Made by a program: the position numbers and the translations under genes | From: Eonycteris spelaea | Lineage: Eukaryota > Chordata > Mammalia > Chiroptera > Pteropodidae | Reading direction: 5' to 3' | Assembly: GCA_003508835.1 (NCBI GenBank) | Contig: PUFA01000170.1 | Coordinates: 2,976,001 to 3,040,000 of the forward strand | Length of the DNA stretch: 64,000 bases | In this document: positions 12,526 through 26,388 of the stretch, one piece after another | Position numbering within the stretch: the stretch's first letter is position 1 | Layout: each line of letters opens with the position of its first letter | The notes under the pieces: model-generated | The model's database searches: none | What the model was told of the DNA's origin: nothing | Seen by the model: the letters and a program-made list of their open reading frames with translations, nothing else

Positions 12526-13264
12526 ATATAAAAATAATACAATAATAAATAATAAAATAAAATTACTGAGCTTACATGAAGTCAAGCCTGTATTTAAGGC
12601 AGCTGGGGATGAGAAGGTCTGAACTGCTTCCTTTCTCTTCTTTATAATCTACAGACTACACGGCAAGACAGCAAGTCGGGATTACAAAGGAGTCAGTTGT
12701 GGCAATAATTTAAAACTGGTTGGACGAGATTAAATTGCTGATGTTGACTCTCACATCATCTCTCAGAAGCAGAATTCAAAGAGCTTAGCATCAGAATATT
12801 GCTTTTTAAAAAATAGGAAAATATTTACAATGATAAGAAATGGACCTAAAATCTTATATCAGAATAAATCGCCTATTCAGAAACTGAAAAAAAAAAAAAA
12901 GTATCAAAGCACTGACTGCTCAGTTTATTAAACCAAAGATGTTGGTATACGACTCATTATATCACATTGGCTTTTAAAAGCGTGAGCTTTTTATTGATAC
13001 TGTCGAGATACGTGCTCTATATACTGTGGGTAGAGTGGCTCAGGTGCTTTTGAATATAATTTAATTTTTGCTTGTGTCCTTGTAGAGCTCATAGGGATTT
13101 TAAATAATTCTCAAAGGGCAACCCAGAATTTCAATTCTATCTCCCTGATTAATGTACCATCCACTGTTACCTTAGTTTCTTCACCCAGTAGTAGGAAAAG
13201 AGAAGACAAGATTGCCTATGTAATGGGCTCTAATTATAATGAAACTACTTTCAATTATTATTAA

Positions 13265-13480
13265 TTAAATCTCTCATGTCTGTATAATGCACCATGATTC
13301 AGGTTCTTGAAACAGCTCAGGGAGGGAGTGCTGAAAGCTTCCTTTTACAGAAGGGGACAGTAAGGCACAGGGAGGGAGGCTAATTTGGTACACACCATAC
13401 TGTTGGTAAGTGAGGGACTGAGAGCAAGCTGAGGTGTCGTTCCCATGGCCATGCTTTTCACTTGTCTGGGGGCCTTTATT
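13265..13480 (-). repeat. MIR fragment, antisense
   Basis: The phrases TTTTACAGAAGGGGACAGTA, AGGCACAGGGAGGGAGGCTA and TTGGTAAGTGAGGGACTGAG follow the antisense MIR order (ttttacagatgaggaaactgaggcacagagag, then agtaagtggcagag). Confidence 0.6.
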
Positions 13481-14199
13481 TCATTTTGCTTTCAGAGGAC
13501 AGAAAATTTGTTGCAAGGTGAACTGCACGTGACTGTGCCCTTTTGTGGGGTTTCTAAACCCGGTAGAGGAGGAGTGATACCTCCCTAAGTCAATGCTTCA
13601 GTCCCGACGAATTTCTCTGAGCATGAGGGAAGCCCTTCTGAAGGGTGTTTTAATAAAACATGATACAAGCTAAGTTATATCCATTTTGTATTATCCCCTT
13701 AGAATTCAATTAATGTAGAGTTGCCATTGTTGACTCTTCTTAAGAAAGAAAGCACTCTAGCGTGAATATATCGTCCCCTAATGCTGACTCTTGTGTAGGC
13801 ATGTGATATATTTCTCCTCTGGCAAAACCTTTCCTTTCCTATTTCAGCTGGCATTACCATGAGGATGCCTTGACGTGTCCGTGTCACTACAGGCTTACCG
13901 CATTTCTTCTTCTGATTTGCCTTGTTTAAATTAATTCTTATGCTTAAAAAGCATTATTTTTGTTTTGTTGTTTTTGTTCTGTTTTGTATTCTCTCTCAAT
14001 CCCCTTTAGTTATTTCCATGATTAATTGTAGGTCTGTGGCCTTGTCTTGTACTTAAAATTCAAGAAGAATGGGCCCTAAAATCAAAAATACTCTTTTAAC
14101 ATTTGGTTCTTGGTGCTTTGTGGTAAACCTTTTCATACACTGGATATATATTTTCAAATTTTTGTTTCTACTTTTCTTCCAGAGACAAGAAAGTCTGAA

Positions 14200-14640
14200 G
14201 TCATACCTCTCTTCTCTTGGCTTCCAGCAAAGCACGTTCTCTTTCTTCTCCAACCTGACAAATCCCTCCCTGACGCCCACTGGTGTTCCTCTTCCTCTTT
14301 CCTCCTTTAAATGTTGAAATGTCGCCCGCCGCCCCACCCTTTGTCTTCCTTTCTTTTTGCCATACATGCTCTCTCTGGGATTGTTCCCTTAGCATCCAGG
14401 GCTTCCAGTGCCATCTCTTTGCTGATAATTTTCAAATGTTTGTCCCAACCAGATTTCTCTCATTAGCTTCAGATTTGAATCTTTACCTGTTTATTAGCTA
14501 TAGGACAACTCTCTTGGGTGTCCTACACCTTATTAAATATGTCCAAAACGGAATAACACTTTCCCCTAAGATCTCCTCCTCCACTCACCTGGACCACAGC
14601 CAAGCACGCCACCATTGAGGTGCCCACCAAAGCTGAGGGT
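14200..14640 (-). repeat. Ancient interspersed repeat, antisense (family not named)
   Basis: The segment includes TTCAAATGTTTGTCCCAACC and TTATTAAATATGTCCAAAACG, followed by a pyrimidine-rich part. The second phrase recurs widely in placental genomes as part of a long old repeat. It produces short open frames on both strands that show no protein resemblance. Confidence 0.35.
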
Positions 14641-15179
14641 GGAGACTCAGCTCTAGCCCTGCTTTTCTTCTGCTCCCCACTACTAAATACCAAATCCTAT
14701 GAAATTAAATCCTAAATATCTAAGAGTATGTTTTAATTCTCCTGTATCCCCACTCCTAGTATCTTAATAAGTCCCTTGTTTCTTCATTAAAGTTACTATA
14801 ATAGGGGAGGAGAGTGAAAACATACTCCAGGAAATCTGGAGGCATAGTTTCAAATGCCATATACAGAATTTCTTAGAAGTATTAAAATTTTATTCAAAAT
14901 TTGCATTTCATTCCTTGATATCTTCATACATGTCTTCATATAAATGTATAACTTAAATTACTTATCTTTGAGTGAAAGCGTTTCCCCAGAAGGGCAAACT
15001 GTGTTTATGCTGAGGCTGTAGACACTCCCTGCAATGCTACGTTAGGAATCCAGGTTGAGCAGTACATGGTACGTGTTCCTGTCTTATCTGGATTTATGCA
15101 GCATCCCCTTACATGATTTACCTCCTTCATTCTCACTGCCTGCTAATCAGTTCTATCCACTGCTACCAATTTGTCCTTG

Positions 15180-15655
15180 TTAATAGACAAAGCTGATTGT
15201 TTATTTCCTTGCAGCGTCTCCTCAATGTAAAATCCACACTTTGGTGTGACTTGCATGCCCATTATGGTCTGAGACCGGCCTATCCATCAAATTTCAAATT
15301 TTACTATTTCCTGTCCCCTGACCACACCCTAGTTCCAGTCAGAATGAACTCTTACTTCTTCGCACCTTTTTATATGTTGCTCATTCTTCCTTTTTTTCTG
15401 CCACTGGAAACATTCAATTGTCAAGACTTGGCTTGAGCATCCCTGTCTCCAGTTCAGGTGAAGTGTGCTTTTTGTGAGTGCTCCTGTGCACTTACTTGTG
15501 CATCCCTCCTTCGCATCACTTATCTTGCCTTATTCTGTTTCTGATTACATGTCCTTCTCGCACTAGATTGGAAGCTATTTATCTATGTATCCCTGGCTCC
15601 TAACATGTTAGCTAGCACTTTGTAGGCACTCAATAAATATTAATGAATAAGTGCT
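15180..15655 (+). repeat. L2 3' end
   Basis: This is a well ordered L2 3' segment. It has CTTGCAGCGTCTCCTCAATG near the start and TGGTCTGAGACCGGCCTATC. Near the end come CTAGATTGGAAGCTATTTATC, TATCCCTGGCTCCTAACATG, and the tail GTAGGCACTCAATAAATATT. Confidence 0.75.
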
Positions 15656-16004
15656 TAAATAAATTAAACATCTATGATTTCTATTTCCAACTGATCTTAA
15701 TCATAATTTAAAAAGCACAGGTGGTATCCAAATCTAAAGTTCACCATAATAGACTGTATTTTTATTTGGCTTTTCTATGTAACAAAATTTCAGAAATAGA
15801 GTTGTAACGAATATATGTTGAACCTGCCAAGTTTTCTATGATTAATTTAAGGAAATTTCAACTGGCACTAATTTTTTAAAAATTATTTGTAGTTTTGTTA
15901 TTGCTATGGTTGTTCTTATGGTGTTTTACTCTAAAATTGTGTCATTATAAAGGAAGGTACAAGTATGAAAATTATAGGATTTTAGAAGTTTAAAATACAT
16001 AAAA

Positions 16005-16235
16005 GCCAATTCATTTATTAGCATTTGTCATACGCCAGTCACTGTGCTAAGCAATTATCATATTATTGAGATATATTATCTCAATCTCCCTGCAAGGCAG
16101 GTTTTATAGATAAGAAAATTGAGACTTAAAATTTAAATAACTGATTATTCAAGGTTACACAGCTAATACATAGTGGAATAGTGATATGAACATAAGTTAT
16201 GTCTGATGTCAAAACCATTACTTTCTCTTACACCA
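16005..16235 (-). repeat. MIR fragment, antisense
   Basis: The antisense MIR order is present: GGCAGGTTTTATAGATAAG, AAAATTGAGACTTAAAATTT, then CAAGGTTACACAGCTAATAC. Confidence 0.65.
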
Positions 16236-16917
16236 GAACTAATATACTTACAAATTCTTATATAAACTGATGTTCATTCATGATGTGTTGTGATTGTCAG
16301 GTATGGATAATTATATTGCATTTTGGCATTTATGACCACACTCTCTGAACTTGAAATGGCATTTACATAAATGCTACAGAATAATTGATTTAATCTAGGT
16401 GTATGTGATTCTTTAACCGTGTAGGAGTAGCAGGCTCCTTAGAGAATATAAAATGTGGATCTTCTGCACACATATACAATAAAATGCATACATATACAGA
16501 TACGTATATTTTTTGATAGTTTTAGATTCCTTGAAAAACCTAGGCAAGGTTTTAGATAATCTACCTATTTTGTAGTTGAACAAACAGGTTCAAGAAGGTC
16601 AACCACGTGTTTCTGAAATTGCTGACCATGTCTGTCCAGGAAGAATGTATTTTGGAAAGTGGTTACTTTATGGAATTTCTTGCATTCCTAGAAAAGTATT
16701 CTAATCTCAAAAGTCTTACAACAAATCAGTAATACTAAATACATTCCAAGTATTTTTAAGCATGGAAATAGTTTAATATTATTCTTATGTAATACATATT
16801 TCTTGAAAAAAATTATTAAGTATTTCCTTGTAAAATTTATAAAATTATAGTAGTAATTTAGAGTAAGATAAATTTACATAGAAATGTATTGATTGAGTAT
16901 AATAAAATGCATATTCA

Positions 16918-17042
16918 TTTATTTATTTAAAATTATAAATTAAATTTATTGGGGTGACATTGATTAGTAACGTTATCATATACAATTATTATTATACAAT
17001 TCAATAATATGTCACATGCATATTGCATTGTGTTCACTAAGA
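16918..17042 (-). mobile_element. L1 3' end, antisense, strongly truncated
   Basis: It contains the reverse complement of the bat-type L1 terminus (AATTTATTGGGGTGACATTG) and then CATATTGCATTGTGTTCACT, as in the copy at 1936-2165. Only about 125 bases remain. Confidence 0.75.
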
Positions 17043-17169
17043 AAATGCATAATTAAAACAAAATTACTCTGAGCTGTGAATATATCACAAGATATGTAGC
17101 ATGACCAATATCTATGATTGTGAATTTGTTTCACTACCTGTAAAATAGTTATAACAGTACAGATCTATA

Positions 17170-17345
17170 TTATGGTTACTTATCCCAATAACAGTTCTAT
17201 AAGGAGATACCTTTTGGTAACTCCTCTGTTTTTAAAGATGAGGTAATAGGTTTAATGTTTAATGACTTGGGCATGAACTTATAGCTAATAAGTAACAGAT
17301 TCAGAGTCCATTAAAGGTTTTCTAATTCTGAACCCAGCAGTTCTG
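17170..17345 (-). repeat. MIR fragment, antisense
   Basis: AAAGATGAGGTAATAGGTTT, ACTTGGGCATGAACTTATAGC and TAATAAGTAACAGATTCAGA follow the worn antisense MIR order. Confidence 0.5.
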
Positions 17346-20300
17346 CATTGTTTCACAGACATGCCTGGAAAGAATCACATGGATGCAGAAAACACATTCC
17401 AGCAGCTAAGAGAGTCACCAAGCACATTTGGTGCACGGTTTTTATTTTAAAACCTGCTACTTGCTTCCTCAGGCTTGCATTGTTTCACTTTGCAGAGCTC
17501 TGAAGGCCAAAGCTTACATGGGTAATTCAAAATGATTCTTAGCTTTCATTTCAGTTTTAATCCATGACCCTAACTCTTGCATTTTATTTCACCTTATTTT
17601 ATTCCAGTACTGTAGCTAAGATTAGCTTGGCTTTAAAGGAAACAGTTTAACTGCATTATCTAAGTGTGTGTTATGTTAAAAATGATTACATAAAATTTTG
17701 ATATGTAGAAGACTTTAGCCTCACAGTATAGTTGTAAAATTCACTAGAACAATTAAAATAAAGAGATTACCAGTGCCTGTATTTAAGAATTTATTTGAAT
17801 AAAAAATGTAAAAGTACAATTTAAAAAAATGCCTTCGAGAAAGTAACTAATACAATACAATGAATGTGTGGTACATTTACTGGTGATTAACACATTAGTA
17901 ATACTTTTGAGATTACATTTTTAAAGGGGTCTTCTCCCTTCTACAGAATGTGTGTTTATGGTGGCAGTTTTAATGCTGTTTCTTGCTGTGCAGTTCAATA
18001 GAGTATGTTTTTAGGTGGTTGGCTGAGGGTTTTTTTCCTTATGTATGTCAATGGAGATAAGTGTTTTAATTACTTTTTTAATGTCTGTGCTTTTGTATTT
18101 TTCTCTTCTCTTCCCTTTTATTTCCTGCTGTTGAGATTACTGCCTCATCTCCACAGCAGGTGGCTGTTGCAAATTTGTTTTCTTTGTAAGCCTGGTAGAT
18201 TTATTTTGTAATATAACTGTTCCTTTTTAGTATTTTATTATTAATGATTTCTTTACTTTGGAATATAGTATACTTACATAGTGCTAAATAGTAATTTCCT
18301 AACACCATCCAAGAATTCCAGTCATTAAGGAAAAAACCTTTGCCTGAGGCATGTTGTTTCTTTGCTTCACAATGTGGAGATTAAAATTTAAAGAAATTGT
18401 TTTATAGCAAAAACCAAATGAAAATGAAAAACAGAAAAGAAGAGAGGGAAATAAAGAAAAAAGAAAAGGCCTAAGAGGTAAAGCATAGTTTATTTTAATA
18501 AATAATACCAAAAATCAAATAGATAGGTAGATTTTTTGACAGTAATAGGAAATTACATTATTGTATCTTTTCTAGAAGAGAGATTTTAACAAGATCTTAT
18601 GTTGATCTTAAAATTAAATTTTAATTATTAAATAACCTGCTAATTATTAGAAAATTGGAATATTACAAAAAGTATAAAAACTTTACCTTTTTGTTTTGTT
18701 TTGTTTTGATTGTTTCATATGTCCCTTTATGTAGAAAGAACAATAGATAAAATTGATCTTGAGTATAGAAATTATTTGTCAGGAAAGTAAAATGCACACA
18801 AAGTAATTTTGTCCACCTTGGATTTCTTGGACATTATTTTACTAAAATAAAATCCGTGTATTTTTCCAAATGTACAAGGAAGTAAAATACATAAGGAATC
18901 ATTTTTTCATTCTGTTATATGAAATTACTGAATATTTTATTACAGATAAAAAATCCTCTAGAAGTATTTTAAGTATTTAGATACAATTATTTCATATGAA
19001 CTGCACTTGTTAATAGACTGCTTTCTTAATATGTTTACATTGTTTCTCATCTGTACGGTGTTCTAAATTGGGGCCTGGTATGAAGTCCTAACATGAAGTT
19101 ATATGAACCCACGTAATCATTGGTATAATAGAGCTTGTGCATATTTTATACATGAAGTCATAAAAGTGAACTGAAATATATTTTTAATTTAACTTTGTAG
19201 GAATTATTGTCTTTGGTTATTCTCTTCACCAATGCTTTTTAAATTTCAGTTTTATAAATTAAATACAAAAAGAGGACCTTAGTTCAGCATCTATCAGATT
19301 TTCAAAATTGTACAAGCGTTCAGTACTTCTCTTGGTTTTGGACATTACTATTATGTGTTTCTGTACAGAAAAATACATTTTGTGATGGGAAAAATTATGA
19401 TTTGAGATGGTGACTCCATTCATAATTTTTTTTTTAGAAAATCTTCATCTTGTTATCCTCTAACCAATTGTGTGATACACACCATTAATACATGTGGTCA
19501 CATTGAGAGAGAGACTAGACAGCAGTTATATGAAACAGATGTTTAATGGGGATTTGAAAAATCAATGAAATGAATACTGTTGTGATGCATGGTGATCTGA
19601 TTTCATGTGTGTTACACCGAGCCACTATTCTTTCTGAATTCAGTCTGAACACTCAGAACTAAACATATTTACAGTGGGGCGTCTGGAAAAAGATGGGGAA
19701 TTTTATTGAGAAAAGAATCATAATAGGCCATCATTGATCTGTTCCTTTCTAATCAATATATAGATCCTAGAGTGATAACCCATATGGCACTGTTGTCTTT
19801 TGTAAAGAAAATATAAATCCTTTGAGTCATATAGTGATATTTAAATGACGAATGAAAACTTTGTAATCCATTGTGGAACTGTGGAATGTTTAGACCCTTG
19901 AAAGAAATATTTTACCTCTATATTGTAATCCCAACTGTTTGGGCTTGATGTAGGAAAAGTTTACCTATTTAATAGGTATTAAACAAATATATTAATGGAT
20001 ACATATATTTTTATTTTATACCTAAATTTATACATTGTATATTATATGCCTATTTAAATGGCTTTTTATGATTAATTGTGATCTTTTGTTTTTATTTATT
20101 ATTAATCTTTTTGTCATGTGACTCTTTATTTTCCATAGTTTTTGTATTTTGTCCAAAAGAGTAAAAATGACTCACAATTGAATGTTGTCTTAGATTTATC
20201 AGATTGCTTATATGTGCATTTTCTTTCTAATTTTCAGTGCAACTCCATACATTAGACAAGGCTATCTTCATTCCAAAATTAAGAAATTTGAGAGCCACAG

Positions 20301-20714
20301 TATTAAGTAATTTTACCCCAGGACATCTAGGTGGGGGGCAGGGGGGGTAATGAGACTAGAACCCAGTTATCCAGACAGCTAGGTCAGTATTACTCTCTCT
20401 ACTCCAATTTAAAGCACACATTAAACATTTGAGGGTCTTAATCTTGCTGCCTTCCTGGTCTTGAAGGGTGTGTGATTTGAGGCCATTGTACACTATAGAA
20501 CAAAGAACGAGGTTAGACCTTTAAGACAGAATTGCTAAGTATTGTGGACTCTGATACCAATCTGTCCAACACTGACCACTTAAATGTGTAATAATATTAA
20601 TTGTGTATATCATGAAGTAGATGGACATTTAATTTATGTCTCTCCAGATATGTCATTTCATTGAATTCAAACAAGGGCTTTTAAGGAAAGAAGGCAAACA
20701 AAAGGAAATATTTA

Positions 20715-20905
20715 TTTCACACTTATGCAGAGAGTTTTACATACATTGTTTTCATTTTATTCTCTGAACAATAATGTGATGAAACTGCTGCTCAGAAAGA
20801 ATAATTTACTTGCCCAAGGTCATAGTACCTAGTAAGTGATAGAACTGGAATTTTAATGCAGAAAATCTGACTTCAGAGCTTTTATTCTTATTCAATAGAC
20901 TCTGT
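20715..20905 (-). repeat. MIR fragment, antisense
   Basis: ACTTGCCCAAGGTCATAGTA, CCTAGTAAGTGATAGAACTG and GAATTTTAATGCAGAAAATC give a clear antisense MIR core. Confidence 0.7.
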
Positions 20906-22164
20906 TTACAAATAGTTGTAACTAAGTCCTTTTGAATGATGATATTATAAAAATATTTAATAAACAAAAATTAAGAAAAACAGTGGTCACACAGGGACAT
21001 TTCTTTACAAAGACGTGAGTGGGTAGCTGAGGTAGATCGCTTGGTGTCCCTTCAGGAGAGTTTGTTTAATGAATCTATCTCCCGTTTGCACTCGTTAACG
21101 TTCTTCCTTATGCAGAACCGGCCTCCAAACCAGGCTTAGAAAATGAGGACTGAGAAACACAACACGCTTTCCTCTTTGAGAAGAAAGTAAGATTCCCAGC
21201 TACAAAAGCTCTTGGAAAATTGAAACCTTACATTCACCATCACCTACATTTTGCTGTGCTCAGCCAGTAAACTTGAAGACTAGTGACATCAGTGAGATTA
21301 TAAAGATTTCTACTAAAATCTTCTTATGAAAAAAGCACTTGTGTGAAATAACAAGAATTGATGTACCTGCGGAGAGAGTGCAGTACACTAGAGCATTACC
21401 CCATCAGTCTTTTGCCAGGGACTCGAGGAAATCTCAGTGTTGTGCGCTGTCCTCTCCACTTCGGTGGGATTTGTGAGGCTGTCTCCAGTGACAGGTCTAT
21501 CTGATCACTGTCTTTCCCATGATGGTTTAGCTGTGATTCAAGTGGATGCCTTCAAGAATGAGCAGTATTACTCAAATCCTTGCTCAACTCAATTAATATG
21601 GAATAAGTGACCCAGTAAAGTAATGCAGGCAGACATTATGAAGTCTGAGAAATTCTTAAACATGTCCTACCATAGCTACGAAGGCTCAGTCTTAAAAGCT
21701 TATTCCTACTCTCTTACTTATTAGACAATAATGTAAAACAGAATAGTTAATATCTTGTTAACTGGAGTATGCACAACTTAATATGAACACAAAGAATTTA
21801 CTATATACACTGCTGTTATTTATTCAGTAGTTATTCCAGAGGGAGTTGCTTTGAAAACTAAGCAGAGATACGCATTCTAAAGACTATCAAATATTGAAAA
21901 ATAATGAGCAGATAACCAAGGGGAGTGCACTTAAGAGGAAAACATTTCAGAAATGAATTTTACTAGAGAAAATAATCACAAAAAAAGATTCAACCTAGAG
22001 AAGCAGCCAGTATTTTTGCTGGCCACAGCAAAACTAAATACATATGATTAATTTGGATATCACTTGTTGTGTAGCATCACATTATAACAGGGCTTAATTA
22101 TAACCTAATACATTAAAAAGGCAGCAATTTTGAAATTAAAGCATATAGTCTATATCTTTACTAT

Positions 22165-22385
22165 CCAGGTTAGAAATTGAAACTGCTACACACTTGTTCT
22201 GTGATCTTCAGCAGTTTCTTAATCTCTATGTGCCTCAATTTCCTCATATCTAAAATGCCAGTGATAATATGAGTTGTCTTATAGAATCGTTTTGAAAATT
22301 AAATTAGTTAATATGTAAAAATCACCTATATGCCAGGCATTTAAAAGTGCCCAAAAAGTAATCAATAAATGTTAAATTAGATTTT
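22165..22385 (+). repeat. MIR fragment
   Basis: A readable sense MIR with TGTTCTGTGATCTTCAGCAG, CTCTATGTGCCTCAATTTCC and TCATATCTAAAATGCCAGTG. It ends with AATCAATAAATGTTAAATT. Confidence 0.7.
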
Positions 22386-22950
22386 CCGTAATTTAAGCAA
22401 ACTTTATTTCTTTTCCTTTTGGATAACTTGAAAATGATAATTTTTCAGTAGTTCTTAAGGAGATATTCTTTTGTATAAAAGCATGTTAAAACACCAAAAA
22501 TGTCAGTAACTATTCTAGGGAAACAGAAAGCTATCCAGATTTTTTTAAAAATAAAAAACACTGTACATATACAAGCTGCTTTTTTGTCAAATCTTTGTCA
22601 ACTCCTCTTTATTCATAAACCTCCCTCTTCTCACTGAAAGGTGAATTAAAAAGTCATTTAGTGTCATTTTGAAATCATCCTGGTACAGACACATACCATA
22701 TTTATTAATGTGCCACCTACTCTCAGAGAAATCTTTCTTTGATACATGGGTATTTGCAAGTTTCATTATATATCATATTTCACGTACAGTTGCTTTACTT
22801 TTTTTTGTAGTACTTTGTTTAAATTTGCTAAGACTTAATACTTTACTTTGATTTAAACTTTATTCTTTTCTTGACATAGGATATGAAATTTGAAAAAAAT
22901 TGATAAACTACAGAAGAAATAAACCTATTTGAATAGCTTATGTTTAAGTG

Positions 22951-23028
22951 GATGGATAGATAAATAGATGGTAGATAGATATAGATAGATAGATAATAGT
23001 TAGATAGATGATAGATAGATAGATAGAT

Positions 23029-23070
<42 letters not shown>

Positions 23071-23071
23071 C
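22951..23071. repeat. (GATA)n microsatellite
   Basis: About 120 bases of GATA units with several GATGG and TATA interruptions in the first half and a pure run at 23033-23070. A pure tetranucleotide run of this kind is likely polymorphic. Confidence 0.95.
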
Positions 23072-23119
23072 TTTTAATGGTTTGTTTCTCTAGAGAAACT
23101 TAAAATAGTTTCTTAATCT

Positions 23120-23457
23120 CTTGATATATATATATATATATAATATATATATATATATAATCTCATAGAATTGGCTTAGGCAGTTGTGAGAGCTGGCAAA
23201 TTTGAAATCTGCCAGGCCAGCAGACAAAGAGAATTTTTTTTTCCTCAGGGAAACCTCAGTTTCATTCCTAAGGCCTTTGGCCTAATTGGATGAGGCCTAC
23301 CCAGATGTCAAGGTAATCTCCTTTACTTAAAATAAACTGGTCGTAGTTAACTACATCTATAAAATGCCCTCATAGCAATACCTAGATTAGTGTTTGATCA
23401 GATAATTTTTTGACACTATAGCCTAGCCAATATGCATAAAACTAACCATCACAGAAC
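23120..23457 (+). repeat. Interspersed repeat common in placental mammals (name uncertain)
   Basis: It begins with a (TA)n stretch at 23124-23159. Then come AATTGGCTTAGGCAGTTGTG, GAGAGCTGGCAAATTTGAAA, TTGGATGAGGCCTACCCAGA, and CTATAGCCTAGCCAATATGC with AACTAACCATCACAG at the end. I know this order of phrases from many mammalian genomes next to GATA/TA simple repeats, but I cannot assign the family name with confidence. Confidence 0.6.
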
Positions 23458-23760
23458 TTACACAGATCATAGACCAGGTAAATGGGAGAGGAAGACTCAT
23501 ACTGAAGTCTGTCTGATGATAGCGACCCTGCTCGCAATCACCCCTCAGCCTTCATGGTTAGCAGAAAATAGGGCGCTTCTGCCACTGGGCCAGACTACCA
23601 AAGGGTCTGTGGGACAGCTTCAGATGCACCACCGCCCTAGGGTGTGGGATGACCTGTCACTAGGTGAGGGGAGAAGGGCTCCACTGACTTTGAAAATTTA
23701 AAACTGTCCATGACCTGGCATGTGGCAAAGTAGGCTTCAAGGCTAACCCGGGCATAATGA
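23458..23760. other. Unexplained GC-richer block
   Basis: Directly after the preceding repeat, base composition rises well above the surrounding AT-rich intron and several CpG sites appear. One + frame is open for 89 codons (23432-23701) but starts inside the repeat and its product resembles nothing I recognise. It is probably the remains of an inserted element or captured sequence. Confidence 0.25.
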
Positions 23761-25234
23761 TTCTATCTAGTTACTCGCTCATTTTTCCTCTCCTTAAGCC
23801 AATATCCATAGGCCAGAGCAGCTAATCAGTGCCCTCTTGAATATTTACAGAGAGGATTTTACCTAGTAAACGTTAAATTCATTTTAGTGATACATACAGA
23901 ATGGGGTGAAGCAAAGGAAGCTCAGTTGTCCCTGTCAGTGTCTTGATCAAGTGAAAAAATGAAGTTTAAATTTTACCAAAGCTTTTTTTTTCTTGTGAAA
24001 TAATCCTTGCAAGAGAGGAAAAGTCTGGTGGTGTGTTCAGTAAAAATGCCTTACATTTCTTCAGATAAGTTATTTTAACAGCAGGTCTGCAAAAAATCAT
24101 TATAGATGTATAGCTCCCTCTCTGCTTTAACCACGCGAGTAGTGGAAAAGCTCAGAGTAGGAGTCAGTAAAGGAATAACTTCAGACTTTATTGCCAGTGA
24201 CTGTGGAACTCTTATCCACCACTTACCTTCTCTGTGTCTTGTTTTTGATTGCCTTAAGGGCTTTCGTTTATCATATCACCTTGAAATTGCATAGCACTTT
24301 ATGTTGTTTTTCTTGCTGTTTGTGGTTTTTAACAGGGAAATGAAGAGCAATAGCATATATATGCTATCTCTATAGTATAGTAATTTGAGAGGGGAAATAA
24401 TTCCTTATTTAAATCTTGCTCTGTAGCATATGTATATGTTGGTTTGACTAATCAAGTACAACTTAAACTATAGTTATTTTTTAAATAGCTTTCAAGAAAA
24501 AATGTTTTGTCATTAGAGTCTTCAAGTACTTTTTTATCTAATGGTAACCAACCACCCTCTACTGGAGGCTTTCTAAAAAAATTACATAAATAAGTACACA
24601 TTTATGTAATAGTTTCCTTGTTACAAATACACCTAAGGAAATCTTTCCATGTCAGAAAATGAAGAAATAGTCTCATTCCCATTTCATTTATACAGAAGCC
24701 AGGGAAAAAAAGTCAAATGACTTGCCTAATCTTGGATAATTAAAATAATTTAAAACATAAATGGTTTTAAACAATCTATAAGCTAAGATCAAACATTCTG
24801 GGGGAAGGGATTGACAGGGTGCTAGACTAGGAAGAAAATATTTGATTTAATTTGAAGGGATGGCAATGGTTTATGGCTGGTTACACACTCAATCCACGAA
24901 CATCTTCAGGTTTCAGAACAGATACGGCACCTACCTTTTCTCACAAGATAAGTCATCCTCGGGACACATGCTTATTACTCTATGTGTCCCTTGGCAACAG
25001 CCCATAACCCTTCATTAAATATAAAATAAACTCCCACCTCTCTAGAATGACCCATTCCAGTCCTTATGGAATTGAGATGAATTAATTCTCCACTTTCCTG
25101 TGGCGTGGTGATTTCTATCAGATTTGCTTTGTTTATACTTTGAAAAAAAATTTAGTCTGCTATTCATTTTGTTTTCAAAATTTCAGTAATTATGGAGTTG
25201 ATACGTACATGTTGTAGAATATTTGGAAAAAAGG

Positions 25235-25272
25235 AAATAATAATAATAATAATAATAATATAATAATAATAA
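25235..25272. repeat. (AAT)n microsatellite
   Basis: Twelve or so AAT units with one missing base near the middle. Confidence 0.95.
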
Positions 25273-26388
25273 GACATATCACCTCACAACCAGAAGCAAT
25301 TACCTTTCAGATTATATTATTTATAGATTCTTTTTTTACAAAACTTGACTCATACTATTTTGTATTCTGCCAGTTCATTTAGCACTATATTTTGATTTTG
25401 TTCTGTTGTTTTTTCTTTTTTAAAGTAAGACTAATATGTTCATTCTTAGGCATTTTGGTATTCTTCCCGTTCTTTTTCTGTCTCTATTAAAATTTTTTTA
25501 TTAACCAATTTTGCACATTAAACCTTTATAATGTTTCTTTAGGATAGAGCCAAAACTGTTTTCTAGAAACTGAGCACCAACATGTGTGTCTCCCGAAGGA
25601 GTATAACAAACCCCATCTCTACCCTTGTCAAGTAGTCTATTTTTCTTAAATTCTTTATCTATTAGTAGAGGGTAAATTATAGCCGATTGCACTTATTAAA
25701 TTACTAATGTAGTTAAGATTTTTGTTGCTTATAAGCTGTTTATATTTTTTAATACCAATTTTTGTTATGCTTTGTTTATGCTTCTATTGAAAAGCTAATC
25801 TTCCTTCTTGAAATTGAGAAAATTTTTGATATTGTAAAGATATTTTGTTTGTTAAAATATTTTGGTGAATCATTTTCCTTTTAATTTATTTATAATTTTT
25901 CAAAATGTAGAAGTAGCTGAATTTTTGTGCTAAAATACATTTTTTTCCATTGAATATTTTTTAGGATGATCTTCCATATTCAGGAACTAGATAAATACAT
26001 GCATACATATACATATATATATATTTTTTATAATGAACTTTTTATATTTGGCATCTTAATACATCAGAAACTTATGTTTATATATGACATAAGGAAAGAA
26101 TGTAACATGATTTTCCCCCTTATGTGTGTGTCTATGTTTCCATATACATATGTGTACATGAAAATGTGATTTATCATGTGTGCTTAGTTAGATAGATATT
26201 AAAGATATACTTTGATGTCTGTACATTAGATTATGTACATTATTTCATGTTGATTTTCTTATAGATTTTTTTTCCCTCTAAGGACTACATTATTTTAATG
26301 ATTGCAGCTTTCTATTTTTTTTTTTAAATATCCAGTAGGAAACATTCCCTCCCCTGCTAACAATATTTTATAAATTTTTATTACTTAG

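Larger units (their letters stand above)
1..26388 (+). other. DPYD: DPYD intron 8, 3' part
   Basis: This stretch ends at the acceptor AG at 26387-26388 in front of exon 9. The codon for Gly284 is split with one base upstream, so this is a phase 1 intron. Human intron 8 is, from memory, several tens of kilobases long, so 26 kb without an exon is expected. I found no exon 8 and no open frame that resembles a known protein, apart from the RPL27A pseudogene. The content is AT-rich intron sequence with L1 3' ends, MIR and L2 fossils and microsatellites listed separately. Parts without a listed feature (for example 1-980, 5300-6870, 11160-12300, 18240-20700, 23770-25230) show nothing I can name. 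Confidence 0.85.

Noticed and set aside
14053..14618. Open frames of about 104-111 codons on both strands
   Set aside because: Both strands are open over the same old repeat segment and neither product is recognisable.
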